The position numbers and the translations under genes were made by a program. From assembly GCA_914767715.1 (NCBI GenBank), contig OU612067.1, forward strand, positions 9,736,001 through 9,800,000: a DNA stretch of 64,000 nt, written 5' to 3'. Shown in pieces: positions 1 through 11,800 of this stretch (position 1 is its first letter; each line of letters begins with the position of its first letter). The DNA is from Membranipora membranacea. Its lineage: Eukaryota; Bryozoa; Gymnolaemata; Cheilostomatida; Membraniporidae. Below the pieces are notes generated by a model that was not told the origin of the DNA, did no database searches, and saw only the letters and a program-made list of their open reading frames with translations.

Positions 1-2243
1 GCATTGCCAAAAACGACAATAAAATAAATTAAACTGATGAGGATATATCGGGAATTGGTCAAACAGCTTGGAACCAGTTGAATATATATTTTAGAAATGG
101 TAAAGTGATTAAGCAGGATTATAGAATAGAACAGAGTAATGATTGTCTCTCTTATGATATATCAGGTTGTGCAGAGAAGGCCTGCACTCATTGATATGAA
201 TTCATGGATTAGTGGTAAAAAAAGTGCAGTACGGCTTTTTGTGGAGAAATTTCATCATTATATAATTATGTGGTAGTAATTGGATCTAGCTAAAAATCTA
301 GCAGCGTTAACGCTATGCATTGGCTGATGTCCCAATAACGATCCTCAAAACTCAGGCTAGCTATTTGACAAATGTTTGCAAGGGGTTGGCTGTAGCATTA
401 CTGAACTTTTGGACCAATTAACGATGAGAAATTGTTTCCAGCAATCATACATAAATTGCCATATGGTCAGATATGTTCCCCTAATCCATGAATATATATC
501 AGTGCCTGCACTGGTGCGTTGTACTCAAATCACTTTTACCTTCATATGACCTGCATCACACACACACTTGATTGATATGCATAGTTTTTGATTAACAATG
601 GCTACTTTGATTGAAAAGAAGCTACACATCATCACTCCTCCAAAGATGTTTTACATTTATGGTATGTTTCGGTGTCAATGTGATTCGGAGTGTCCTCACA
701 AAAATAGAAAATACAACTACATCCTCTTTCTAGGCTGGCAGATGGCACAATCGGTTGGCCTGCTTGCTATTCAGTGCCATGCAACCAAAGTTGTTAACTG
801 GTTATCTTCATCACATTGTCACAAACAGTTACCAAAGCGACTCAGGAAAACAAATACACAACTATCTGGTCTCAGCTCGCCATGAGTGGGCAATGGGACA
901 TTTGTAATGGTCTTACTTCCCAAGTGATCTAAATTCAAAATTGGAAGATTTCAATTTACAGCGGTGCTTCACTGCATTGCGGTGTTTCGATGGTGCAAAG
1001 CACCCAAGCGATCCACCTGGGGATCGGGGCGGTGTGAGCCCCCCAACGGGGACCGGAATAAAGCTCCGGCCGCTGATGCTCTCAGAGCGTTTCTAGCCAC
1101 TCGGAAGGGCTAAAAACGCATATTTGATCCCAAATAGTTTCATGTTTGTACTTTGTATTAAAATATCAAACTGAGGTGAAATACACTTTGAACATCAACC
1201 ATCTACACATGGGCCCCTGGGACCTACAAGCCCTTACTTTGCCAATGTCCAGTATCAGCCACCCCATTTGACAATAAAAGTCTGAATTTTAATACAACAA
1301 TAAATTTGTTAACATTATTAAATAGCTCAATTCCATTTAATATTGTGTGCAAAGACCTTACCAGTAAATTGCGATAGGGCTGTTTTCTCTCAAATCCAAT
1401 GGGAAATAGTGAGAATTACAAAAAGTGGGAAGTGGGAAGAAGTGGGTGTGGAAATCTGGAGGATCCCACCTAAATAGGGAGACTTAGCAAGTATGGTAAT
1501 GGTATGGATGGAAGTCTTATAATTATTGAGAATGAACCTGCCAATCCTATGGGGAAGACCAAACTACATAATCAGGAATACATGAATTCGTAATTATGAT
1601 TGAAATACTTTCTCTTTCGCTTTGATGAGTCTATAGAGCATCAATCTTTAACTTACAAATTAGTTATTTTTATATTATTCTATGATCATGGTTCATGTAT
1701 TTTAAAAAAAGACATTGATATGCATTAGTCATTAGTTGAATTAGTTAGATAGTATATGAATTTCTCATAAAATCATGCTAGAAAATTATTCAAAATATAT
1801 TAAAGAAAAGTAAAAAATAATATAATTAATGCTGTGCCTTAGAAATATGTTGAGGTCTAAATTTAAACTAATATTTAGCATGATATGAATATATTTATTG
1901 GCAAAGGCCAAAAAGTTGTTATCAATTGATAATTGTCTATCAACAGACTGGTAAACTTGGTTTTGTGGCGATGTAAGCAGGTGAAGGGCAGCCTCTAATA
2001 GCTTGGATGAAAATGTGCCCAATTGGAGTCAAATCCCTGTTGGGACTAAGAACGGCAACAATATTATGGCGCAATAATAATTTGCCGCTCATAAAACGGC
2101 GTTAATAATATACAAGTTAGAAGTTACTCATGATTGCTCCATGGAAAGGCTCGTTTATGCGTGTTTGATAGTCCTATGTAGATAACAAGCTTTGATTGTG
2201 GGTGACCTTTACATTCTTCATCTGGTGACTCTGCGTATTAGGT
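1..2243. other. Gene-free stretch
   Basis: No exon with recognisable protein similarity is seen on either strand. The DNA is AT-rich apart from a GC-rich patch at about 1000-1110. A short plus-strand reading frame at 598-885 resembles nothing I know. A single arm of a palindromic repeat lies at 1208-1270. Confidence 0.6.
1208..1270. repeat. Solo arm of a palindromic repeat
   Basis: This segment matches one arm of the hairpin element at 30650-30796. The shared core is GGGCCCCTGGGACCTACA followed by a stretch reading CTTTGCCAATGTCC. Only one arm is present, so this is a partial or decayed copy. Confidence 0.7.
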
Positions 2244-2494
2244 GAGTTGATTAAAGTCATGTTGTTGTATCACACGCCACATCCCGAAGCATAGGCGTTT
2301 AAATATTAGTTGGCTAATGGACAAGGCCACAATTACTGCGCCAGGTTGCTCTCTGTTTACAGGCAGGTCGGAGAACACCTGGGGGGGGGGGGGGCAGTAA
2401 TTGATGGACTGCAGTGGGATTCAAACCCACGGCCTTCAAAATTTCAATGCTAAGGGAACAGCGTTCTAACCTACTGAGCTACCTCTTTCTCCCT
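2244..2494 (-). mobile_element. tRNA-derived SINE, family 1, minus strand
   Basis: On the minus strand the element opens with a tRNA-like head: an A-box-like TAGCTCAGTAGGTTAGAACG and a B-box-like GGTTTGAATCCCACT. A body containing CTCCGACCTGCCTG, a segment ATGCTTCGGGATGTGGCGTG and a tail TTTAATCAACT follow. The same head, body and tail occur in the same order at 49832-50090, which shows a mobile family rather than a tRNA gene. A long C run (G on the plus strand) near 2381-2394 interrupts the body. Confidence 0.8.
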
Positions 2495-2784
2495 GTTGTT
2501 GAACACGTATGCATCATCACCTTTAAAGGCTCACCACCCACTTATAGAATATTTGCTGTCTCGGATTCTGTCCTTGGCTGGCGATGGTAAATATCTCATC
2601 TGGAAAAAGATAGAGGCATATAGACAATACATTTGGAGGCATTATACCAAATATCAAACGAGTTACATGAATGGAACAGAACAAACAACACAACAATTAC
2701 TGTGTCCCTGGATGTAACAAATAAATATCTACACCAATAACCATCACCAGTTGAAAAGAATATGCAACTGATTCTCACCGATTC

Positions 2785-2876
2785 CTAATCTTTGAGTATT
2801 TTTCCTGGCAGTGACAAGCAAAACTTGTGGTTGAGTTCCACAAGGAGATGATAAACACAAAGGTAAAAAGCTGAAC
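2785..2876 (-). CDS. Terminal exon, post-caspase tail
   Basis: The acceptor is TTTCCCCAG and the reading frame continues from the preceding phase-1 exon. It encodes 30 residues (GSAFYLCVYHLLVELNHKF and onward) and stops at TAG. It lies beyond the caspase fold and I recognise no domain. It is supported by exact phase agreement and a good acceptor rather than by homology. Confidence 0.65.
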
Positions 2877-5800
2877 CTGGGGAAATTAAAATATTGCATA
2901 CTCTTGTGAGCACCCAATTACTCATACTCACTACCCTTTGAGCAGTCATTACGGATTCTCATCTTACCAATTCCGCAACCAAGAGCTTCGTTTGTCAACC
3001 TCCATATGTTGTGATGATTCCTCAGATGTTATCAGACGCTATTTTAATTTTTATCGAAAAATCATGTAGTAGGCAATACTTGATGAGAACTTAATGAACC
3101 ACTCACCGTGCTTTCGTTCAATTATGGTACCAGTTGGATCTGGCAGAAGAGGATTTCTCAGAACATTAGGGTGATCTGTTCTCATATCTATACCAGGTTG
3201 TAGGTAGAGCTTCAACGACAGAAAAGTACACCTAGTCTGAGGCATCGAGGCCACATGAGATGTCACAGTATTTCTTCTGTAGGTGCGGAGAAGTTCTTCT
3301 GTTCTCTGTACACCTGTCGAGGCAACAATCTGCCTGATCTGAAACAATCAATTTCAGAGACATATAAACTCACTATCTTTCTCCATTGACATACATTTAC
3401 GTTTAGTGGTCTTATGATTGACGGTTTGATGTCTTTAGGGTTCAGGTTCTATTCAAGGGGCTGGCACTCATTATTGATTTGATACTTAAACACTATTCAT
3501 GCTTCATGGATCCCAGTACCTTTACTCAAGATTTTAATGTTCTGGCTATTTTTTGTGTGTTCTCGGTCAGTAAGTTCAAAAACACACCCTGCAGTGAAAT
3601 AACTAATTCTGGCGGATGTCGCTTATCAGGCAGTTAAATGATTACATAAAAAGAAATAGAATGTAGCTAACAACTTACTACTGCTGCTAGTTCTTCCATG
3701 TGAAGTAGGTGTGCATACTTATAGAAGACAGTGACCAGTGCTCTGATAAATGGTGAGCCTTTGCTTGGCCGTCTAGGTGAGGCAAATGCTGAAAAAAAGA
3801 TAAGCGTCAAAATGAACAGCCTCATATACTAGGTTAAACAATCTAACAAGTCCATATATAGGAAATTATGCAGGATTCTGAACTGAAGAGTCAAAAGCAA
3901 TAAAGTATGAGTTTATCTTCAATGCATGTTGCTCAAGGTGTTTGAGCTTCTTATGCTGACAAAGGCATAACAACAATTCTGTCAACATTGACGCTGAGTG
4001 AAACGGCAAACTGGCTTTAAATTATCAAAGCAAGGATCAAAGTAATGATCTTTTTAAGTCTGGGAATCTGGTAATTTGGTTTCTGTTACAAAGGAAAAGA
4101 ATGAGGTAACTGTAAATTGCTGAACAGGCTGAACGGACTGAACAGCTGGACAGAATTTCTCAAACTTAATTATTATTTGTATTCTTTTCTCTGACTGACT
4201 ATCACTTCTCAAACACATTCCTCCTAACTAAATGATTTAATGAGACAATAAGTTCCTGTTGGCACCTAATATAACCAATTTAGGCCAAGCAAATGAAGTT
4301 GTCAATTTGCCAATTCTGACAAAATCTGATGGTGTTCAGAATACCAGAACCATTATCCAGCTCAAATAGCCAGTCTTGACAAGCATTGTTGTAGGGGAAG
4401 GGGGGGGGCTGGGGGTTCCTCCCTTACGAAGACAAGCTACTTTCCATCCATTCACTAATGTAATGCCAAAAGATTTACTGTGAATAAAATGGGAAGAAAC
4501 CAAGGCAAATCCAAACTTAAAATGAATAAATTAATGAGCATAATATAAGGAATTGTCCACGCTTATGCAAAATTAGCCAATCATGTAAAGAATCAAACAA
4601 ATAGTAGTCTGAGAAATTCTGTTCAGCTGTTCAGTAATTTACAGTTACCAAAAATAATGAATGGTTTGAGAGATCCAACAGTCCCAATGAGGCATGCAGG
4701 ATGAAAACTTGAGACAAGGTAATTGATTACTTCACTCATGTCACGGTGGCTTGGAGAAAATTTGTTCCCTAATTGGGTTATGAAATTTATTGTCTCAGCA
4801 GCTTACATTCAAAACTAGACTGCATGATAATGAAGTCAGCAGTAGATATATCTTCTGGAGAAATATCATCAAAGTCATCATCAGCATCAGCTACAGGGGG
4901 CAGCTGGTTAGCATTTCCTTGGGGTGGATTCTGGTTGACTGCAGGCTCACGAGGAATGTTAGTGAGCATCATTTCTCTATTACCTTAAACATAGAAGTTA
5001 AACCATGACCTCTATGGAGACGCTCTGGTGAGGATACTCATTTCGCTGGAGCCATCAAACACTTGAAACTCATCAGAAAAAATGAGTTCATAGAGTCAGT
5101 AGAACTTATTATTTCTGGTATTTGATATCTAGAACTGCCTTTTATGAGTAGAATTTTGACTCGGCTGTTGTTGAAGGGCTGGCAACATTGCACGCAATCT
5201 TTAATGAACTTTTGACACCATCCCGAATACCCAGATTCTTCATGTTTGTTGGATTGAAACAGAAACAACTACTTACTACCAGAACAGGCTTGTATGATGA
5301 CTATCTTTGGTTTCCCCTTCATGGCAGGGAAGTTTTTAGGAGAGAGCAAATTGATCAAGTCCATGATCTTGATATATTTATGATCAGATCCGACCACAGA
5401 CCCTTCATGGCCATGACTGGTAATGACTAACACAAAGGACTTCAGCTCCTCATGGACAGAATCTCCCGTATCTTCGTTGACCAGATGCGTTTCTTTGTGG
5501 ATCTCAGCGACCATGTCCTAGGTTGATGAAAAAACAGCATTGATATAGTCTATTTCAGATAGGTCTAACACTCAGAAAGGGCTGACAGGTTAAAGAACTA
5601 TTCAAAACTTGTTCATGGAGCATGGAGCAGAAAGCGGTTCAAGAATTTATCTAAGTCGAGTTTCAAATCCAGCATAGAGCCTGTTCACTGTAAAAAGATA
5701 TGTTGACTCTCTTCTGTTCAATGGCAATTTAATCTGGTGGGTGATCCTGCCCATTCATTTGGAATAACGAGTATAACAGTCTCACATGTGCATGGAAGTT

Positions 5801-8800
5801 CCTGTGTGCTCCTACAGTGATAAACCCAAGTTTGTCCAGCATCCGTTTCATGTTAGCGTAGTCATGCTCTGAGCCTTGTCTCGTGCCATTGCAAGAGTTT
5901 GATAAGATAAGAGCTCTCCCGCGTGTCTCAGATATGTCGTATATCTGCTACAACATGCATTCAATAATAAACGTTCATCAAGCTATTAGGTAATTCAAAT
6001 TTGGCATGGACAGCGCAATTCACTCAAAGCTAAAACTTTCACAACTAGTTTCACACACCTGATCATTCTGGATGCGTACACCAAGTTCAGGCTCTAGATC
6101 AATCAGTGCATTTCCAGAGTTCACAATAGCCACAATGTCATCCAGTTGTGCTTGTTCTAGAGCAGCTGGGTTTCTCTCAATAGGGGCAGCGCCCCGAGCA
6201 CGATCATTCGGAGGTGAAGTTGCCTGTGATGAGGGGGCTGCAGCTACAAAAGGTGAAAGTTCTATTAAATCATGGTAAAAAGCTGTAACGCGTTACGCAA
6301 TTGATTTATTCACACCATGCAAGGTTGAACTAGCTAGGTCACATATTTAGGACTAGATACTACAGACCATACAGTAAAATGTGCATACAGTGTAATAATA
6401 TAGTAATGGGTTTTGGGTAGAAGATATGCCAGTACCACTTCATCATGATAAGCACACTACTCACATTGTGCATTCCTTTGTTGAATACCGAGTATGTACG
6501 TATCCAAAGCTTGGATTCCGTCGTTAGTGATACTGCCACCTTTGAAATTAAATAAAAAAGAGAGCAATAAATGAACTAACTCCATATCTCAGTTTTTTCA
6601 AAATAGGTTTTCTAAATCAATGAAATGGCACAAATTGCTATCCCAAAAATCGGAGATAAAAGGCTTGAAGCCATATGCCAGGAACGTTTTCAGTTCGGCA
6701 TGGAACGCCTGCGGAGGGAGGATCAATGGCATCTTCACATTTGTGGGCCTGGGACTCCCCACTAATAGCCAAAATTTGAGGTTGAGAACAAATATGTGTG
6801 CTCCAGTTGATTGAAGAATGTATGCAGAGCATTGTACTCACATGGATGAAAAAGGGGTAGTGGTACAGTCAGCAAGTCGTGAGCTGGTTGCCCCTTAGTA
6901 CATCTGCATGCCTCTTCACCAGTGTATACCAATGTGGACCCTACTCCCCAGTCTGGGTCAACTTTTATGGTTGGTTCCCACTGCTCGGTTAGCAGACAAT
7001 GTGAACAATAGAAGACTGTCTCGAAGTGCACACCTTTCCAGCGAAGCATAAGTTCTGATATAAGATGCTGCCAATCGGACAGCAAACTTTTCCAGGTTTT
7101 GGCAATGCTTTTCGATTTGGTCAATGCCTGAATTGTTATAATTCTCTCAGTATGGCTGTGGAATAGGTATTTAACAGTTCCATCATTGTTGGAGACACAA
7201 GCCCCATTTCTACCAGCATCAATACGGTTCAGCTCTGTCATGTTGCGATTTGCATAGATTGCAGTGAGCAGGTGGTACAGGTAGATTGGAAATGGCAGTC
7301 CAGTGAAGCAAATTTCTACCTTCATTGGAATCAAGTTGCCTGTCTCAGCAACAGTGATCAGTCGCTTGCTGAAGTAGGGAAGTATGTAGTGATGCTCATT
7401 TTCCTCACGGATTGGTCCACACACTAGATGGAAGACTTTAAGTACTTCTATGGAAATCTCAGGGTCCAAAGCGGATTCGTGTTCAATCAGGTTTGAGAGT
7501 AGAATAGAGTTCATCATCCCGGTTTCCTGGAAGTTGTGTACCATCTCTTGATATTTTCTTTTCTGAATTCCCCTACCATTGTGGTTGAATGGCACAAAGG
7601 CTTCTAAACGCTGTACCCACGATTCCTGTGCGGAATGATTGAAGAGTACCTGAACTAGTCCTGTGAGCAGTTCGATGCGGTGAAATACTATGTGAGCAAG
7701 TTTGTCCCTGTTCCTGTACCATATGATTTTTCCAATGTCATGAAGATACTGGAGGATGAATCGCTCTTTGTCCCCAGGAAACATCTCATCTATTTGTTCC
7801 AAGGTCAGAAAAGGTATTTCCTTTAGAATTTCTGTTTCGCATAGTTCCATCAGCTCGTACCAGCACTCAGGGATTTCTGTGAGAAGTGACAGACCAATCT
7901 TGTGGAGTGCAGCTTTGAGTTGGCGTATGTCATGCCTTGCACTGTCCTTATGAAACAGCATGGGCTTGTATTTTGTCAGGAGAGGCTGAGAGGTAGCAGA
8001 AAAACTTTTCATTGAGAAGAATGGACTAGAGTTTGGTGCCATAGCCAGTTCCTCTTTTCTTATCTTTGAACGCAAACTCTCGGTACCCTGAATTACATCA
8101 GTTTGCCTTTTTTCGAGAAGTTCAGGATTCTCGAATTTATCACAATGGGTTAGAACCAAAAGCGGGGAGTCTGCTTGAGGACAGGAGAGGTATAAGTGAG
8201 AAAGCCAGTCGAGGCATAGTTTCTCACAGGCAGCCTCTACTCCACTCTCAACAACAAGTTCATCAAACTTTGCAATGTCAATGACAAGCAGAGGTACGAA
8301 CTTTGACCGACAGGAAAGCTGATAACCAAACTGATATATCACCTGACCCCCAAAGTCATGAAATACCAGCCTTGATTTATCATCGACATCAGCCTCATGC
8401 ACTATGAATATTTTGGTAGCCTCATCTAGCTTGCTCACGGTTGATCGATAGGTCAGAACTCGTCTATCATGTTGCATAGACTTGACAAGACTAGTCTTCC
8501 CAGCCAAAGTCTCACCAATGACAGTCACAGGAATAAACTTCTTTGCAGTACCCTCTTCAAAATCTGTCAAGTATTTTTGTATCGCTTCTATCCCTTGTTC
8601 ACACACAGCGTTCGGAGGGAAAGTCAATGCGTCACACTCCTTGATCTGTAGAGTTTCCAGCTTAGAAAGTTTGTTGATGCCAACCGGAAGCCTGGTTAGT
8701 TCACGATTTCTACTGATATCTAGCACCTCCAAACTTGACAAACCTGAAACACTGCAAATGAAGTTACCTTACAGGGCGATGGTCAAATTGTGAGAAGCCA

Positions 8801-11800
8801 TATGACAAGTGGGAGTTGTTTAGAAATAACCAAGATAGTTCACATACATTTCTTCTTGGGATGGATGTTTAGCTATGTTTGAAAACTTTTGAGTAACTAG
8901 CTTGCTTTGCAAGAACCCATTACATAAGAATGTCAGGTTCATTCCACCTTCCACTACTTTAATCCTAACACATTGTAGACACAATCATACAAGTAGATGA
9001 TAAAAGAAAAATTACCTTTCAGGCAGCATAAGGAGTTGGCATCCTGATACATTGAGCTGCTTGAGACTTTTTAGTTCTGCAATGCTCTCATGTAATGTTC
9101 CCAGTTTCGGATTGTCAGCTAAATTCATCTTCTCTAGATTGGAAAGTGCCCCAATGCTGCAAAAAATTGATTCACTGGCTTAACATTGAGAGATAACCAT
9201 TGTGAAGTAAAGAAGAGTTTTGTCATTTCAGCTGCCATACGTACATGTAAATTGATCCAGATCTTTCGATCGATCAAATATGTGAGTTGAGTATTTATCT
9301 TATGTGGGGGGAAGTTAGTGGCATGAGACTGCACTCTCCAGAGAACAGGTGATTGACAACCCTAGTGCTCAAAGACCCCGGGACAATTTTGATTATTGCT
9401 GATAGAACACATCCTTGATGTTAGAAGGATGAGTAGCTCTGTCAATGGGTTTTGTGATTATGAGAGTTGTCTGAGTTTGAGATGTGTATGCTTTTTGAGA
9501 GTTGTTGGTTGAAGTTGATTTTGAGTTTTGTGGTGCGGGTAGGGAGAAACCAGGGTAAATCCCTTGAGACGAGAGCGGGATTGAACTCGGGACCTCCCGC
9601 ATTATGGCAAAGGATGTGATCATTTTCAACATCACAGCTTATGTCAAAAGTAGATCTGCTCTTTTTCTAATTCTCTCTTCTTTTTCATAAACATGGTATT
9701 CTAAGTACTTTTTAAAAAAAATTGAACTAGTGCCTTTTATTTGTAATCCTGATCTCCATTCAATACATATTCATGTTCAAGCTTCAAAGCTATGATTAAA
9801 ATCAAATATCAGTTTTTGCTCATTGGTTTATGGTTTCAGGTTAACCCCTTAGGTTAGGTCTCACCACCAGACCCATCCTGCAGCCGAATGCTCTAGCGCC
9901 CCTCCCGCACCCTCCCCGTGTGCCACGGGCTTGCTACCCTAAATCACTGCCAAGCCGTCTATGACCCCAACATTAGTTGGGTGCCCTGGGCATCAATGTT
10001 ACATATCACAACCAGACACCATAACCATTTATAACCAAGAAGTCATTTCACCTCTCCAATATTACATGCATTTTGTGTCGAGCTTCCGATCACTCATCCC
10101 TAATTTTCGACTGCATACATACTAAAATGTGTCATCTCCGGGATTTGAAGCAGTAGCCTATTTGTAAAAAGCAACGCACAGACCTATTGCACTATGAAAC
10201 CCTTTCACTTCATGCTTTGAAAATAGAATGTTAATTAGTTTGATGAGGAGTGCTGATACCACCACATAATAGAATACATAGCCTATATTCTAGACAGACA
10301 TGTTTCGGGGAGATTATGACATAAAAATGATCATGAGTGCACAAATTTAAAACTGAAGATGGGCAGCTGGAGAGGATAAACAATGTATCAAACAACTATC
10401 TCAGATGTTCCTTTCACACATAACAAAACCTGCTGGTTATAACATCTGTTAGGTCTTTCGGTAGTCTTTAAGAGACATTGTACAATAGTAGATAACTCCA
10501 TTCATTCAACCTTTACAGTTCCCATGAGTAAATAGAAGTGGTAGCTTATTGGGCAAGTACAGCACTAGGCATAAAAACCGCATAGATTAGGAGGGGGACA
10601 ATTTCTAACACTATTCGTAATTTTTCCTCTGAGGTGCTATTCCAGTGTTAAAATTTTGCACAACTACTGCATAACTAGTTGCCAGATTATATGTTGCTTT
10701 GTCTTTCTGAAGCCTTTTACCCAAGCAGAAAAACATCCAACACTTTATTACGGTGCATGAGCCCACGACTTCTGATGTACAGAGCTGATACGTTATAATT
10801 AGCACTATAGGGACAAATATCGACAGAGGTAATGTCAGTTGGAGCAATATATGAAAGCTTAAAACTTGTTGCAGCAGAGAGAAACAAGATGCGAATTCAG
10901 ACCTCACTTAGGTTTTCAGTATCATTATATCTACCGACAATAAAAAATACAAGATTTAAACAACAATATTTTGCATACCTGGGTGGCAATTCAGAGAGAC
11001 TGGAACCTGCCAAATCAAGCACTTTGAGACTCCTCAGCTCTTTGATCCAGTCGGGTAATGTACAGAGACCCTCATTGAAGGAAATCTTCAGTTTCTCCAG
11101 GCGGTGTAGTGATCCAATGCTGTAATAGAATCATTCATAGTAACAATGTACAAACAAATGGGAAACACTTTGAGCCTGCTTCATACAGCAAGATACCGAA
11201 AAGTCTTGTGTTGGCTTCACTAGAGGCAAAAAGACGATTCAATTTAAATCAAAACCTAGCCTAATTAGTGAGAGTAATTTGGTTATGAGTAATTCATTTG
11301 AGAGCCTTCCCTGATGTTGAGGATATTTAGAGCACAGGCTAAGATAGTCCAGTATCTCCAAAATATTCATTTACCTAGATATGAGATTGCTAGGCTAAGC
11401 GATAACATTATTATCTCATTAATGTACCTGTTAGGCAATCCAGTGAGGCCACATTCAGATATATGAAGTGCCTTGAGGCTCTTGAGTTCACCTATACAAT
11501 CTGGTAAGGTGTGCAGGCTCTTATTGGCGGACAGATCCAGTGTCTCCAGGCAGGACAGTACTCCAATGCTGTAAAGATAAGATAAGATTTAATTGAAACT
11601 CTCGTAGAAACCATGGGGGTTATAATGGAGTAGTTGTTAAATGAATAAAAGGAGAAATTTCAAAAATGTATTGTGACACAAAAACTACATTGCAAATTTG
11701 ACAAAAAAAGCTGTTGGCATACTTGGCGGTACGGCACTTAGGTACACAGCTCTGTCGATTGCTGCGCAGTGTTCGTGTGGAGCTGTTACGTTTGATTATA

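Noticed and set aside
2381-2394. Poly-G run, also near 4400 and 26551, as possible G-quadruplex regulators.
   Set aside because: They are single homopolymer runs, one inside a SINE, with no link to a gene feature; length may also be unreliable in sequencing.
5038-5268. Open frame next to the catalytic caspase exon, considered as p10 sequence.
   Set aside because: It lacks p10 motifs. The true p10 is found in exons 4983-4807, 3788-3679 and 3338-3107, which join the p20 exon in phase.
5277-5944. Metacaspase or paracaspase assignment for the protease domain.
   Set aside because: The QACSG Cys context, the R-x-G-S motif and the p10 SPRR...GSPFIR segment are those of metazoan caspases.
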